Positions 46,471 to 59,743 are shown, counted from the first letter of the stretch. The stretch is 64,000 bases of DNA from Macrotis lagotis (GCF_037893015.1 NC_133665.1:102701937-102765936); one strand, 5' to 3'. The notes: generated from the sequence alone by a model not told the origin. Program-made: numbers and translations.

Positions 46471-47008
46471 TATTTCCTCATTTGTTTGACCTTTGCAATA
46501 TTTATTGGTACATAAACTGCAGCTTCTCCATAGCAGTCTTGCTTAAGTCATCTTGAGTACTTCAAGATAATATGCCCAAGTGTCCCATGCTGAAACTCAT
46601 TGGATAAGCAACTTTGCTTTGCCTCTCAAAGGCATTTCCTCCACATAGTTACAATTTACCTTTGCTTTTTTGGTTTTATTGTGGAAATATAAAATAGTAT
46701 GGTTCAGTTCTTCTAATAATATCTATTCATGTGTCAGAGAACAAAAACTTCACAATTAAGACTATGTGTAGTTAACATAATCTAAGAACTATTCAATTCC
46801 TAGCACTTCAGCCCTCTTCCTAGGAAGCAGAATAATGCAAACCCTAAGAACTGGATTTTAATCCTGACCCTGCCACTCTGTGACCCTAGGCAAGTCACTT
46901 AACCCAAATGAGGATTCATTTCTGTATCACTTAAAATATAAAACAGTGATGGAGGGAGGGAGAGAGAATTTGGAACTCAAAGCTTTTTTTTTTAACTGAA
47001 TGTTAAAG
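46471..47008. other. No gene; MIR-like piece at 46835-46935
   Basis: 'ctgccactctgtgaccctag' and 'gcaagtcacttaacccaaat' match MIR order. Confidence 0.45.
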
Positions 47009-47163
47009 GGGGGCTGCTAGGTGGCACAGTGGATAGAACATGGGACCTGGAGTCAGGAGTACCTGGATTCAAATCTGGCCTTAGACATTTAATAATTACC
47101 TAGCTGTGTGGCCTTGGGCAAGCCACTTAACCCCACTGCCTTGCAAAAAAAAAAAAAAAAATA
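47009..47163 (+). mobile_element. SINE with long A tail
   Basis: Complete, A18 tail; 'ga(a/g)tgttaaa' flanks both sides. Confidence 0.9.
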
Positions 47164-48277
47164 ACTACTAAAAAAATTGAGTGTTAAAAATGGTTTTTTA
47201 CAGTTGGGGAATAATAAAATATTACATTTTTGAAAAATGTAAAATCATGAAGTTAGACCAGATAAATGCTTAAATTCCCTTCCACTCCTGGATCTATAAT
47301 CCCATGTTTCTTTCCACTATTCATTCTGCTCTCAGTATTATAGTGGAAAAAAAAATATATATATATATATATATAGGCAATATTATAGTGGCAACAATCT
47401 TATGACCACATAAGATTAAAGACCATTTTGAATTTTTATTTCTTGGGTTGCCATGACCAAGGACTTTATCACTTAGTGACCAGGATACTGGCAGTGAGCC
47501 TCTCTGTTCCTAATTGGTTGGTACTCAGAGAATAGACTGTTTTTCACTAGGACCAAACTCATAACTATTGGCCTTTCATCACAGAGCTCAATAAATAATT
47601 GGATATGAGGAATGCAATATACTGTGGAGCTTAATCCTCTTAGAGATCACACCTTTTATAAATGTGAATTTCTGACATCCTAGTTTTCTAAGAAGAACTA
47701 TGAATTTAGGTAACAAAGACTTGAACACTCAGAATAGGTACTGGATAGAAACCAACATACAACTTAAAAATGAACATGAGGGATTTTTTTGAAAGGAGAT
47801 GTGGGTCATAGAATTTTAAAATGTTATATTAAGAAAAGACCATAGAGATCAACTAATTTTATTGTGGGTTTAGCAAGGATTGATCAACCCACTATTATTA
47901 AACCCTTTCTAGGTCCTAGGTATATTAAGACAAATAAATAAATAAAATGAAACAATCCCTACTTTCAAGAACCTTACATCCTATCAGGGAAAACAACATG
48001 TATGTTTTTACACATATATACATATATTTGTATATAAATAAAAAATAAATAAAAGGTAGCTAGGGAGGGCAACAATATTTGAGGGGATCAGGAAAAGCTT
48101 TGCATAAAAGGTCATCCTTGTATTGCCTCTTAGAGGAAGTGAAGGATTCTATGAAATAAGACTCTTTGAGATGGAAGTAGTGAGGGAGTACATTCTAGGG
48201 ATGAGGGATGGCCAGGACAAACCCACTGAAACTGATGGAAAAAAAAAATTTCTGGGGTTTAGAGTGGAGTTGTTTTT
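47164..48277. other. No gene; (TA)n and ancient repeat
   Basis: (TA)n at 47354-47375. From about 47880 the sequence 'aggaaaagctttgcataaaa' and 'gaggaagtgaaggattctat' resembles an old mammalian repeat. Confidence 0.4.
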
Positions 48278-48511
48278 TTAGTCATTTCAGACTCTTTGTG
48301 AGCCTATGTTGACTCCATGTGGGGTTTTCTTGGCAAAGAAATGCTACAATGGTTTGCCATTTCCTTTTCCAGCTCATTTTACAGATGAGGAATTGGAACA
48401 AATAAGGTTGCAGGACTTGCCCAGGATCACATTGAGAGCAAGTGTTTGAGGTAGAATTTGAACGCAAGTCTTCCTAACTCCAGGTTAGGCACTCAACCAC
48501 TTAGCTGCCCC
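48278..48511 (-). mobile_element. Second SINE family (Ther-like), reverse
   Basis: 'tggggttttcttggcaaaga', 'tggtttgccatttccttttc', 'cattttacagatgagg' and 'cttagctgcccc' in order. Confidence 0.8.
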
Positions 48512-48647
48512 TAAAGTGGAGACTTGGTGTAAATTCCAATTCTGAAAAGTATTGGCAATGTGTTCACAGGCAAGCTACTTCATCTTTCTGACATTTTTTC
48601 CGATAAAAGTAATTTGTATTATTTATCCAGCTGGGTTGGTCTGAGAG

Positions 48648-48805
48648 AACTGAGGCAGCTAGGGAACATAGTAAATAGAGCACCAGCCCTGTAGTCAGGA
48701 GGACCTGAGTTCAAATCCAGCCTCAGACACTTAATAATTGCCTAGCTGTGTGAACTTGGGCAAGTCACTCTTAATCTCATTGCCTTAAATTAAAAAAAAA
48801 AATAA
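48648..48805 (+). mobile_element. SINE
   Basis: 'ggcagctagggaacatagta' to A-rich tail; 'cactcttaatctcat' replaces the usual 'cacttaaccccat'. Confidence 0.87.
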
Positions 48806-49152
48806 AGAACTATTGAATTGGAAATTATTGCAAAGGAGTAAATGGAAGCTTAGAGAAGTTCAGTTATAGTCACACAACTAACTATTAAAAGAGAGAGAGT
48901 CAAGACTGAATTTTAAGTCTTTTGAACTGAATCCCATGCTTTTTTATTTGCTACCTTTATTTTATTTTAGCTCAATATAAACAATTAGTGAGAAGTAGCA
49001 ACTAAAAAATGTGAACTAATTCAAGTACATCATGCAGAAGGAAAATGACAGTCAATGCTTAGGCATACAGTATTCCTAACATTATTTTCAGCCCTGGGTA
49101 TATTTTAGGAAAAACACTGACAAGGTAGAGCACCCTCAAAAATCCAATGAGG

Positions 49153-49311
49153 GGGTGGCTAGGTGGTGCAGTGGATAAAGTACTGGCCCTGGAGTCAGGT
49201 GTACCTGGGTTCAAATCTGGTCTCAAACACTTAATAATTACCTAGCTGTGTGGCCTTGGGCAAGCCACTTAACCCCATTTGCCTTGCAAAAAAAAACAAA
49301 CAAACAAAAAA
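49153..49311 (+). mobile_element. Young SINE with perfect 15-bp target duplication
   Basis: 'aaaaatccaatgagg' at 49138-49152 and 49312-49326; full-length element, A-rich tail with CAAA units. Confidence 0.95.
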
Positions 49312-49392
49312 AAAAATCCAATGAGGATGGGGAAAGATTAGGAACCTTCCCAGAATGAAGGAATATGACAATTTACTGAAACCAAAAGAGTA

Positions 49393-49450
49393 TAGATATC
49401 TCTATCTCTATCTCTATATTTATATAAACATATATATCTATATGATATCT
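49393..49450. repeat. TATCTC/TATA simple repeat
   Basis: Irregular 'tatctctatctctatc' grading into TATA. Confidence 0.85.
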
Positions 49451-49629
49451 ATTTTCAAACATTTTGAAAAGCCATTATATGGATTTTGCTTGCAAATCAT
49501 AGAGGGGCATATTTTGACTCAATTTTGGGGAAAAGTTCCTCCCACTTTGAGCTGTCCAAAAAATGGAATGGGATACCTTTGAGATAGTTCCCCACCACAA
49601 AGGTAATACCAAACTTTGCTAGAGGTGAC

Positions 49630-49728
49630 TTTTTTTTTTTGCTCAGGGTCACACAGCCAGTGAGTGTATCTGAGGTCACATTTGAACTCAGGTCCTCTAA
49701 CTTTAGAACTAATGCTCTATCCAGACTT
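49630..49728 (-). mobile_element. SINE/MIR fragment, reverse
   Basis: 'gggtcacacagccagtgagt' to 'aatgctctatccag'; lacks the head. Confidence 0.7.
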
Positions 49729-49849
49729 TTTTAAATAAAATTTTGAGTTCTAAATTCTTTCTCTCCCTCTCTTTCTCCTCCCCCTTCGCAAAGAGAGTAA
49801 GAAATTTATCTATATTATATATGTGCAATCACATAAAATATATTCCTTA

Positions 49850-51125
49850 TTAATGGATACAGGATTTAGACATAAAGGGCAATACCATAGATAAATTAAT
49901 AGACCAAGAAATACTCTATCTAGCAGATGTATGGAAAGGGGACAAATTTATGACCAAAAAAGAAATAGAGTATATTATAAACCACAAAATGAATGATTTT
50001 GATTTATTTTGAATTAAAAAGTTTTTGCACTAATGAAATCAATGCTACCAAATTTAGAAGGAAAGCAAGAAAGCTGGGAAACAATCTTCACAACTAGGAG
50101 TTCCGATAAAGGAGTCATTTCTAAAATATATAGAGAACTGCATCAGATTTATAAGGTTGCAAGTCATTCCCCAATTAATAAATGGTCAAAGGATATGAAC
50201 AGACTATTTTCTAATGAAGAAATTAAAGTTATATATAATCATATGAAAAAGTGCTCCAAATCATTATCGATTAGAGAAATGCAAATTAAAACAATTCTGA
50301 GGTATCACTTCACACCTATCAGATTGGCTAAGACAAAAAGGGAAAATGATCAATGTTGGAGAGGTTGTGGGAGGATTGAAGCATTAATGCATTGCTGGTG
50401 GAGCTGTGAACTAATCTAACCATTCTCGAGAGCAATATGTAACTATGCCCAAAGAGCAATAAAATTGATCATATCCTTTGATCCAGCAATTCCAATTCTA
50501 GGCCTATATCCAGAAGAAATCATAAAAAAATGGGAAAAGTTCCACATGTTCCAAAATATTCATAGGAGCTTTATTTGTAGTGGCAAAGAATTGGAAACTG
50601 AGGGGATGCCCATCAATTGGGGAATGGTTGAACAAGTTTTGATATATTAATATTATGTAATATTATTGTTCTATAGAAATCATAAATGGTAGAATTCCAG
50701 AGAAGCATGGAATGAATTACAGGATCTGATGCTGAGTGAAGGGAATTGTGAGATGATCACCCTTAAAGGATGGAGCTCCTCTCAACAGTTCAGAGAGCTA
50801 GGGCAACCATATTAGATCAGCTATGGGCAATGTTATTCCCATCCAGAGGAAGAAAAACAAAATAAAACAAAACAAAATCCTTCAGAATCTGATGAACATT
50901 ACATTCATTTTTTAAAATTTATTTTGTATTTCTTTCCTTTAATCCTAATTTCTAATACCAAAAATGAATAATCTGCAAACATGTTTAGCATGTTTATCTA
51001 AAATATAACATAAATATAACACAAATGTATATATACAATATTCTCCTGATGGTTTGCTGCTGAGGTAAGGGGGGTGGGAAGGGAATTATGTTACTTAAAA
51101 ATATATATATATAGACAAATGTATA
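49850..51125 (+). mobile_element. L1 ORF2 C-terminal third and 3' UTR
   Basis: Frames read TRSSDKGVISKIYRELHQIY, then REMQIKTILRYHFTPIRLAK and CWRGCGRIEALMHCWWSCEL, all L1 ORF2 hallmarks, with frameshifts. The 3' UTR lacks the SINE seen at the same place in two other copies. Confidence 0.88.
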
Positions 51126-51299
51126 GACAAAAACACAAAGAAATAGAAAAAATAGTATGCTTCAATCAGCATTCAAATTCCATCAGTTATTTTAAAAATA
51201 ACTTTCAATTAGACATTCTACAGAAACATAAAGTAGGCAGACAAAAGAACTTTAGTGGTTGCTGTCCTATTTCTAACATTTGTCAATTTGGACATTTGT

Positions 51300-52085
51300 G
51301 TTTCACTGTTGGTGAAGTTGTGAACTGATCCAGCCATCCTGGAGAGCAATCTGGAATTATGTCCAAAGAGTAATAAATTTATCATACCCTTTGACTTAGC
51401 AATACCAATGCTAGGACTGGATCCCCAAAAAATCATAAAGAACAGGAAAAGTCTCACATGTTCAAAAATATTTATAGCAGTTCTTTTTGTAGGGGCAAAG
51501 AATTGGAAATTGAGGAGATACCCATCAATTGGGGAATGACTCAACAAGTTGTGGTACATGAATGTGATGGAGTACTAATGTTCTTTAAGAAATCATGAGT
51601 GGTTGAATTTTCAAGAAACCTGGAAAGACTTGCATGAACTGATGCTGAGTGAAGTGGGAAGGACCAAGAGAACAATGTCCATATTAATAACATTGTGAGA
51701 TGATCAACTATGATAGATAAACTCCTCTAAGTATCTCTCAGTGATCAAGGACAATTCTGAGAGAAACGCTATGGATAACACATAAAGAACATCTAAAGAA
51801 AAAGCTGTGGAGTCTGAGCAAAGTATACTATAGTCACATTTTAAAAATTTCTTTGGGTTTTTCCTTTCTTTCTCACACTTTTTTCTTTCCCTTAGTTCTA
51901 ATTCTTCTTTTACAATATGACTAACACTATTCCACATGTATAATTTTTACCAGATTGTTTTCTGCCATAGTGAGGGGAGAGGGAAAGGAGGTTGTAGACA
52001 AATGTGGAACTCATATACTTGCAAATGGATGAATGTTGAGAATTATCTTTGCATGTAATTGGAAAAATAAAATTGAGATTGAGAT
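51300..52085 (+). mobile_element. L1 ORF2 end and 3' UTR
   Basis: 'ggagagcaatctggaattat' to 'gtaattggaaaaataaaatt'. Different subfamily from its left neighbour. Confidence 0.82.
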
Positions 52086-52089
52086 TGTA

Positions 52090-52340
52090 TTTGATCATAG
52101 AACCTAGGAGTTGGGATTCATGAGATCAACTAGTCCAACTCATACTCAAAATAGGAATCCCCTCCATAATGTCCCTGCAAGAGTTTATTTGGTTTCTGCT
52201 TGAAGACATCTACTGAAGGGGAACTTACTACCTGTGAAGCAGGTATCACATTATTTTTTTTTTGACAGCTCTGGGTTCTTCTTAAAGACTATGCCAACAG
52301 AGCCCAAGTTCTAGCAGGTCCTACCAAGTTAGAATGGTTA
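52090..52340. repeat. Ancient repeat, family not assigned
   Basis: 'catagaacctaggagttggg', 'catctactgaaggggaactt' and 'gacagctctgggttcttctt' follow an old amniote repeat pattern. Confidence 0.45.
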
Positions 52341-52829
52341 AATATGAGCATGGTTGAAAAACAACAATAAAAACTGAAAATCACCTCAAAATCAGCTTTA
52401 TATTGAGGTCCATCGTTCTGTAGGATAGCCACCAGATATTTTGGGGCACATTAATTTATAAAATAAATAGAGGAGGAGTAATCTGTAATGGTGGCAGGAA
52501 GAGCCATATTGATGATATTTAAATAAAAGGAATAAAATATGGGGAAATCATCACCCTCAGGAGTGATAACTTGAGGACCAACTTTATTATGCATTTGGGA
52601 TAGTGGGAGAAGATAAGTAATGGAAGGACTGAATTACTTGGGTAAAAAAAGGGAGAATCCTAGTCAAAATTATGTTGGGTTGAGGGACAGGTGAATCAGT
52701 GGCTAAATAAGAAACATACACCTGTTCAGGAAAAAAAAATATTAGAGAAGCATAATCTGATGGAGGAGTCAGTATGAAGTGAGGAGCATCAGATTAAGAA
52801 TTAGACCCCTTTCTATATTGCAAGGGATC
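52341..52829. other. No feature recognised
   Basis: AT-rich DNA. Confidence 0.4.
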
Positions 52830-53480
52830 ATAAAAATAGGAAAGGATCCATATATGCAAAAATTTTATAGCAGCATTTTTTTGTAGTGGAAAAAAACTGG
52901 AAATTGAGGGGCTACTTATCAATTAGGGAATAATTGAACAAGTTATGATATATGAATGTGATAGAGCACTATTGTTCTGTAAGAAATTACTTCCAAAAAG
53001 CCTGGAAAGACTTGCATGAACTGTTGCTGAGTGAAGTGAGCGGAATCAGGAGAAAATTGTACTCATTAATAGCAACATTGTGAGATGACCAATTATGATG
53101 GACTTAGATCCTCTCAGCAATTTAATGATTAAGAACAATTCTAAAAGACTTGTGGTGGAAAATACCATCCATTTCCAGAAGGGAAAAAAACTAAGGAGTT
53201 TGAATCTAGAGCAAAGAATACAATGTTCACTTTTTAAAACTTCTTTTATGCTTTTTCTTTCTTTCTCATGTTTATTTTCCCTTTAGTTCTAAATCTTCTT
53301 TCCCAACATGTTAATATGGAAACATGTTAAACATGATTGTACATTATAATCTATATAAGATTACTTGACTCCCAGGGGAGAGGGAAGGCAGGATAGTAGA
53401 AAAATGTAGAGCTCAAAAGTCTGTAAAAGAGATGAATGTTAAAAGCTCTTTGCATGTAGATGGAAAAAATAAAACAAAAT
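52830..53480 (+). mobile_element. L1 ORF2 end and 3' UTR
   Basis: 'ctgttgctgagtgaagtgag', then 3' UTR ending 'tggaaaaaataaaacaaaat'. Confidence 0.8.
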
Positions 53481-54520
53481 AACCTTAGAAAAAAAGAAGC
53501 AGAACCTCTGCTTTGCTACTAACTACCCATTACCTTTAAGCCAGTTATATGACTCCTGCTGAGTTTTCCTGCTGTTAACATGAAGGGGATGTCAAAGGCA
53601 ATCCTGAAGATACTTCCCAATTGTAAATACTATGGAAAACTGCAGTGAAGAAAGAACTGAATCTTGCCTTGGAAAAGCTGAGTTTTAAGTCCTTCAAATT
53701 TCTTCACCTGCCTGGGCTTCAGTTATTTTACCTGTAAATGATAGTGTTGGATCAGATGTTCTCTCAGATCATTTCCAACTCTGTATCTACAATTCCAGAG
53801 AGTTTCTTGAATCTCTGTAAAATGAAAAAGACTAGCTAGCAAAGGATTCTGGATTATAATTATAGCATCTCACAAAGATACCCATCTTTGCAACCCTACT
53901 GTGGAATTCCATGGAGAATAGTGATTAATTTTTTTTAATTAATTGATAGAAACTCCTGGAAATGTAATGAGAAATGGCAAAAAGAGCTCTGATTCTGAAA
54001 TCAGAAGGGAGAGGTTTCATTTCTAGATCTAACTTAGCTGCAGTGAGTCTGGGAATCTCACTTTTGGTTGTAAAGTTATCCATCAATCTTCAAATAAAAA
54101 GTTTGGGAGTTATTATTAAGTTCAACATAAACTAGGTTTTGTTATCAAGTCACATTGAGTCTACTTATGGGCTAGAAAAGAAGGAATTAAAATCAGCCAT
54201 TCCACCTTCTATGCTACCTTGGTCATCACCAGTACCTGTGGATTAATTTTCAATTTTTAGCTATGTTAAAAATTTTAATATAAACTAAATTCTTTCCTTA
54301 CTACCTGGAAATCAGGAGAGCACCCCTGAATCAGGGTCAACTCTTTCACACACAAGCTATGGCTACAGGAGGCAGCCAAGATAAAATTGTCCACTTTTCC
54401 CTTCAACCAAGGGTAAAAAGAACAGGGATGGTTTCTGTTGCTACCTAAGAACTTCACTACAATTCCATCTTTGGAATTAAAGTTATAGAAATACCCTATG
54501 ATTCCTTCCTCTCTTCAGTG
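53481..54520. other. No gene; MIR piece at about 53640-53800
   Basis: 'cacctgcctgggcttcagtt' and 'agtgttggatcagatgttct' are MIR 3' landmarks. Confidence 0.45.
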
Positions 54521-54830
54521 AACCTCATAGAATCCTAGGATCAAGCACTAAGGGGTCTGGAGTTTATCTAGTCCAATCCTTTAATGGTATGTTTTAGGAA
54601 AAGGGAAGGTTTTAGGGAGGTTCTCATTTATTCAAAGTCACTTAACCTTCATATAACAGAATGCAAAATGAAAACAGCTCTAACTTCTGCTCTGTCAAGG
54701 GTAAACTGCATAATGATAGTTCCAATATGGGAAGGGGGAAGCCTTGTCATATAATCTCTTTTGACCTCAAATCTTTCTATCTGTAAAACAAGGTGTTGGA
54801 TTAGTTTTAAAGGTTTTTTCCTCTTTCTTC
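54521..54830 (+). repeat. Ancient repeat/MIR; source of a local inverted copy
   Basis: 'catagaatcctaggatcaag', then 'tctatctgtaaaacaaggtg'. Positions 54627-54794 reappear inverted at 55854-56027. Confidence 0.55.
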
Positions 54831-55224
54831 TCTAAATCCTATTAGCCAATTACATAGGTAATGTCTTATTTTCAACATTCTGCTCACTTGATGTTATTTA
54901 AAAACACCCATAATTCATCTCTGGCACTTTACTCTTTTATCTGCCTATTTCTTTGATAATACCAAATGCCTCTATGTCAGTAAAATATAATCAGGTGGTT
55001 TCATGATGATGCAGTTTCTGTCCATTTCCAGGAGAATAACAAGTGGTAAAATCAGGACTTCCAAGGAATAATAATATATACTCCACAGCAGATCATTTAT
55101 CCCCATTTTACATATAAGAAAATTAAGGTTTATGTCAATTAGACTCATTTATAGCAATAAATTTAGGATTTGAACCTTGGACTCCAGATCTGTGCTATTC
55201 AATGTTCTACAAATATTCTCCTGT
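54831..55224. other. No gene; MIR-like remnant at 55060-55210
   Basis: 'tccccattttacatataaga' fits an old SINE. Confidence 0.4.
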
Positions 55225-55853
55225 TAGCTGTAAGCATTATATGTAACGGGGATAAGCTAGAAGATTTCCAATAAGATAAGGTGTGAAACAAGGATGCCTG
55301 TTATCACCATTATTATTCAATATTGTACTAGAAATGTTATCTCTTGCAATAAGAGGAGAAAAAGAAATTGAAGGAATTCGAATAGGCAATGAGGAAAAAA
55401 AATTCTTACTCTTTGCAGATGATATGATGGTATATGTAGAAAATCCCAGAAAATTAGCTAAAAAACTACTGTAAACAATTTTAGTGATGTTGCAGGATAA
55501 AATATAAAGTCACAAAAATCATCATTGTTTCTATATATTACCAAAAAAGTTCATCAGCTAGAGATAGAAAGAGAAATTTCATTTAAAGTAACTGAAGACA
55601 ATATAAAATACTTGGGAGTTTATTTGCCAAGATATACCCAGGGAATATATGAATACAATTATAAAACACTTCACACAAAGTCAGATGTAAATAACTGGAA
55701 AAAATATCAAACTAATATAATAAAAATGACAACTCGACTTAATCTATTTGTTCAGTGCCATACCAATCAAAGCACTAAAAAATGATTTAATAAGTTAGAA
55801 AAAATAGTAACAAAATTCATCTGGAAGAACAAAAGGTCAAGACTAATCTAACA
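55225..55853 (+). mobile_element. L1 ORF2 RT segment (left half)
   Basis: Frame at 55283-55474: [17 protein letters not shown] then [17 protein letters not shown], with an intact FADD catalytic box. Continues to 'aaattcatctggaagaacaa', then breaks at an inserted inverted duplicate. Confidence 0.88.
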
Positions 55854-56027
55854 TCCTTGTTTTACAGATAGAAATATTTGAGGTTAAAAGAGATTATATG
55901 ACAAGGCTTCCCTTTTCCCATATTGGAACTACTATCATTATAGTGATAATATATCTTGACAGAGCAGAAGTTAGAGCTGTTTTCATTTTGTATCCTGTTA
56001 TATGAAGGTTAAGTGACTTTGAATAAA
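55854..56027 (-). repeat. Inverted local duplicate of 54627-54794, inside L1
   Basis: Reverse complement shares 'aagtcacttaaccttcatat', 'aaacagctctaacttctgct' and 'agccttgtcatataatctct' with the source about 1.1 kb to the left. A few indels separate them. Confidence 0.88.
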
Positions 56028-57100
56028 TCAGAATCTCTCTAGATTCAAAGGAAGGTGGTCTAGCTGTACCAAATCTAAAATTATATTATAAAGAAGCAGT
56101 TACCAAAACTATGTGGTACTGGCTAAGAAATAGAGTGTTGGATCAATGGAATAGATTAGGTAAAAAATAAACAGTAGTAAAAATAATCTACTGTTTGATA
56201 AACTCCAAGACTTCAGCTTCTAGGATAAGAACTCATTAACTGCTGGAAAAACTGGAAAATAGCAGTATGGCAGAAACTAGAAATGGACCAACATCTCACA
56301 CCCTATACCAAGATAGTTGAAAATGAGTACATGATTTAGACATAAAGGATGATATCATAAGCAAATTAAGAGAACAAGGTATAATTTATATATCAGAACT
56401 CTGGAGAGGGGAGGAGTTTATGACCAAACAAGAGATAGAGAACATTATAAAATGCAAAATGAATAATTTTGATTGCATTGAATTAAAAAGGTTTTGCATA
56501 AACAAAACAAATGCAACCAAGATTAGAAGGAATGCAGAAAGCTGGGAAACAAACTTTACAGCTAGAGTTTCTGATAAAGGACTCATTTCTAAAATAAAGA
56601 ACAGAGTAAAATTTATAAAAAATATAAACCATTCCTCAAAAGGAAAAAATAATCAAAGAATAAGAACAGTTTTTAGATGAAGAAATTTAAGCTATCTATA
56701 GTCATATGAAAAAATGCTCTAAATCATTATTAGAGAAATACAGCTATCAGATTTGACCAATATGATAGAAAAGGAAAATAATAAATGTTGGAGAGGATAT
56801 GGGGAAATTGGGACACTAATGTACTGTTTGGGAGTGTTGCAAACTAATCCAACCATTCTGGTTTGGAACAGTGTCTAAAGGGCATAAAACTGTTCATAAC
56901 CTTTGATCCAGCAATACTGCTACTAGGTCTGTAATACAAAAAGATCACAAGAAAGGGCAAAAAAACCCACATGTACAAAAAATATTTATAGCGTCTCTTT
57001 CTGTAGTGACAAAGAATTAGAAACTGTGAGGATGCCAATTAATTTGGTAATGGCAGAATATATTGTGGCATATGAATGTGAAGGAGCACTATTGTTCTTT
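56028..57100 (+). mobile_element. L1 ORF2 (right half), continues 55225-55853
   Basis: Resumes with 'aaggaaggtggtctagctgt', a few tens of bases downstream in L1 order, and runs through the C-terminal region (RVSDKGLISKI) to the 3' end area. Confidence 0.85.
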
Positions 57101-58624
57101 TTTATGTTGAAATATATTTATTGAAATACAAATGAAATTACAGAATCCAGGTTAAGTACCTCTGACATAGTTCAACTTCCACCTTTTTCTCCCAATTAAT
57201 ATTTTATTTTTCCAATCACATATTAGGAAAGTTTTTCAACATTCATCCACATGTATATGCATATTTTCAGTTATATAATTCCCTTCCACCCTCCTTTCCC
57301 ACTCCCCCCGCCCCCAAGAGACAAATAATCTGGTGAATATTGTACATAGACATTTGTGTTTAACATGTTTATAGATTAATCATTTTTTTGTATGAGGAGT
57401 TGGGATTAAGGGAAAAGAAAGAAAACCATGAGATAGGAAAGAAAAACATAAGAGAAATTTTTAAAAAGTGAATGTAGTAGTCATTCAGATTCTGTAGGAG
57501 TTTTTTGGTTTTGTTTGTCTTCTCTGTATGGGGAGAGCGTTACCCATAGTCAGACTCCTAGGACTGTCCCAGCTCTCTGAACTTCTGAGAGGAGCTGCAT
57601 CCATCAAGGTTGATCATCTTACAATGTTTTGTTAATGTGTACAATATTCTCTTGGTTCTGCTCCCTTGCCTCAGCATCAATTCCTGTAATATGTTCTATG
57701 TTTCTCTAGAGTTCAACTATTCTTAGTTTCTTATAGAACAATAATATTCCATAGCACTCTTATACTATAACTTGTTCAACCATTCCTCAATCAATGGGCA
57801 TCCCTTCAATTTCCAATTCTTTGACACTACAAAAAGAGCTGCTGTGAATGTATGGGACCTTATAAATTTGATTCAATTTTCTTTATGTTTTAGAAATGAG
57901 AACTTTATCAGAATCCCTAGCTATAAAAAATTGTTTCTCAGATTGCTGTTTTCCTTCTAAGTTTTATTGGTTTTTTAATTTAATATAGTCAAAATCATCC
58001 ATTTTGCAATTTATAATATACTCTATTTCTTGCTTGGTCATTCTCCCCTTTCCATAGATCTGACAGAGTATTTCTTGATCTGTTAACTGATCTATGGTTA
58101 TCACCCTTTATGTCTAAATCTGTACCCATTTTGACCTTATTGTGGTATAGGGTATGAGATGTGGATCTATACCCAATTTTGCCATACTATTTTCCAATTT
58201 TCCCAACAATTTCTATCAAATATTGAATTCTTATCCTAGAAACTAATATCTTTGGGTTTGTCAAACAGTAGATTGCTATAGTTATTTACTACTGTTTCGT
58301 TTGAACCTATCCTAATCCACTGATTCATTACTGTATTTCTTAACCAGTACCAGGCAGTTTTGATGATTGCCACTTTATGGTATAGTTTTAGATCTGGTAC
58401 TAGGCCACCTTCCTTTACATTTTTTTCATCAGTTCCCTTGATATTTTTGATATTTGTTACTCCAAATGAATTCTGTTACTATTTTTCCTTGGTAGTTTTA
58501 TTGGTATGGTACTGAATAAGTAATTTGAGTAGAATTGTCATTTTTATTAGCTTGACCTAAACATGAGAAATTGACATTTTTCCAATTGTTTAGATCTGAC
58601 TTTATTTGTGTGAGAAGTGTTTTG

Positions 58625-58777
58625 CAGGGGGCAGTTAGGTGGCACAGTAGATAGAGCACTATCCCTGGAGTCAGGAGGACCTGAGTTCAAATATGGCCTC
58701 AGACACTTAATAATTGCCTAGCTGTGTGGCCTTGGGCAAGTCACTTAGCCCCACTGCCTTGTAAAAAGAAAAAGAAG
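58625..58777 (+). mobile_element. SINE with target duplication, in L1
   Basis: 'aagtgttttg' flanks both ends (58614 and 58776). Confidence 0.92.
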
Positions 58778-59117
58778 TGTTTTGTAATTGTGTTTATATG
58801 GTTTCTGGGTTTGTCTTAGGAGGTAGATTCCCTAGTATTTAATATCTATAGTTACTTTAAATGGAATTTTTCTATCTCTTGCCCTCGAGCTTTGTTGTTC
58901 ATATATAGAAATGCTGATAATTTATGTGGGTTTTATTTTATATCCTGCTACTTTGCTGAATTTGTTAGTTGTTTCAAGTAGTTTTTTAGATGATTTTCTT
59001 GGATCCTTTAAGTATACCATCATATATCATTTACAAAGAGCAAAAGTGTTGCTTCCTCATTGCCAATTCTGATTTCTTTAATTTCTTTTTTTCCCCTCTT
59101 TTTGCTAAAGCTAACAT

Positions 59118-59272
59118 TTCTTTTTTGTTTGTTTTTGCAAGGCAATGAGGTTAAATGACTTGCCCAAGGTCACACTGCCAAGTAATTATTAAGTGTCTGA
59201 GATGACATTTGAACTCAGGTCTTCCTGACTCCAGGGCTAGTGCTCTACCCACTGCACCACCTAGCTGCCCCC
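59118..59272 (-). mobile_element. SINE with target duplication, in L1
   Basis: 'ctaacatttct' precedes (59110) and follows (59272) the element. Confidence 0.92.
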
Positions 59273-59387
59273 TAACATTTCTAATACTCTAATGAATAGT
59301 AATGGTGATAATGGGCATCCTTATTTTACCTGTGATCATATTGGAAATGCTCCTAATTTATCCCCATTACATAAAATATTTTTATTT

Positions 59388-59506
59388 TTGTTAAGGCAAT
59401 GTAGTTAAGTGACTTGCTCAAGGTCACACAGCTAAGTATTAAGTGTGTGTCTGAAACTGGATTTGAACTCAGATCCTCCTGACTCCAGGGCCAGTATTCT
59501 ATCCAA
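59388..59506 (-). mobile_element. SINE, short, in L1
   Basis: 'gttaaggcaatgtagttaag' to 'ccagtattctatcca'; head missing. Confidence 0.82.
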
Positions 59507-59596
59507 AGTTTTATCTATTTCATTGTTTTTTTTCCCATAAAAACAACTCTTTGTTTTATTTATTAGATCAATGGTTTTCTTACTCTCAATTTTTTG

Positions 59597-59743
59597 TTTT
59601 AGGTTTTTGCAAGGCAAATGGGGTTAAGTGGTTTGCCCAAGGCCACACAGCTAGGTAATTATTAAGTGTCTGAGACCAGATTTGAACCCAGGAACTCCTG
59701 ACTCCAAGGCTGGTGCTTTATCCACTACACCACCTAGCTGCCC
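59597..59743 (-). mobile_element. SINE with target duplication, in L1
   Basis: 'cttactctcaatttttt' on the left and 'cttgctctcaatttta' on the right. Confidence 0.92.

Noticed and set aside
47540..47600. Possible last exon after 'tttttcactag' ending in TAA with AATAAA
   Set aside because: Phase fits 45813 but the frame has only 15 codons and no protein character; too weak.
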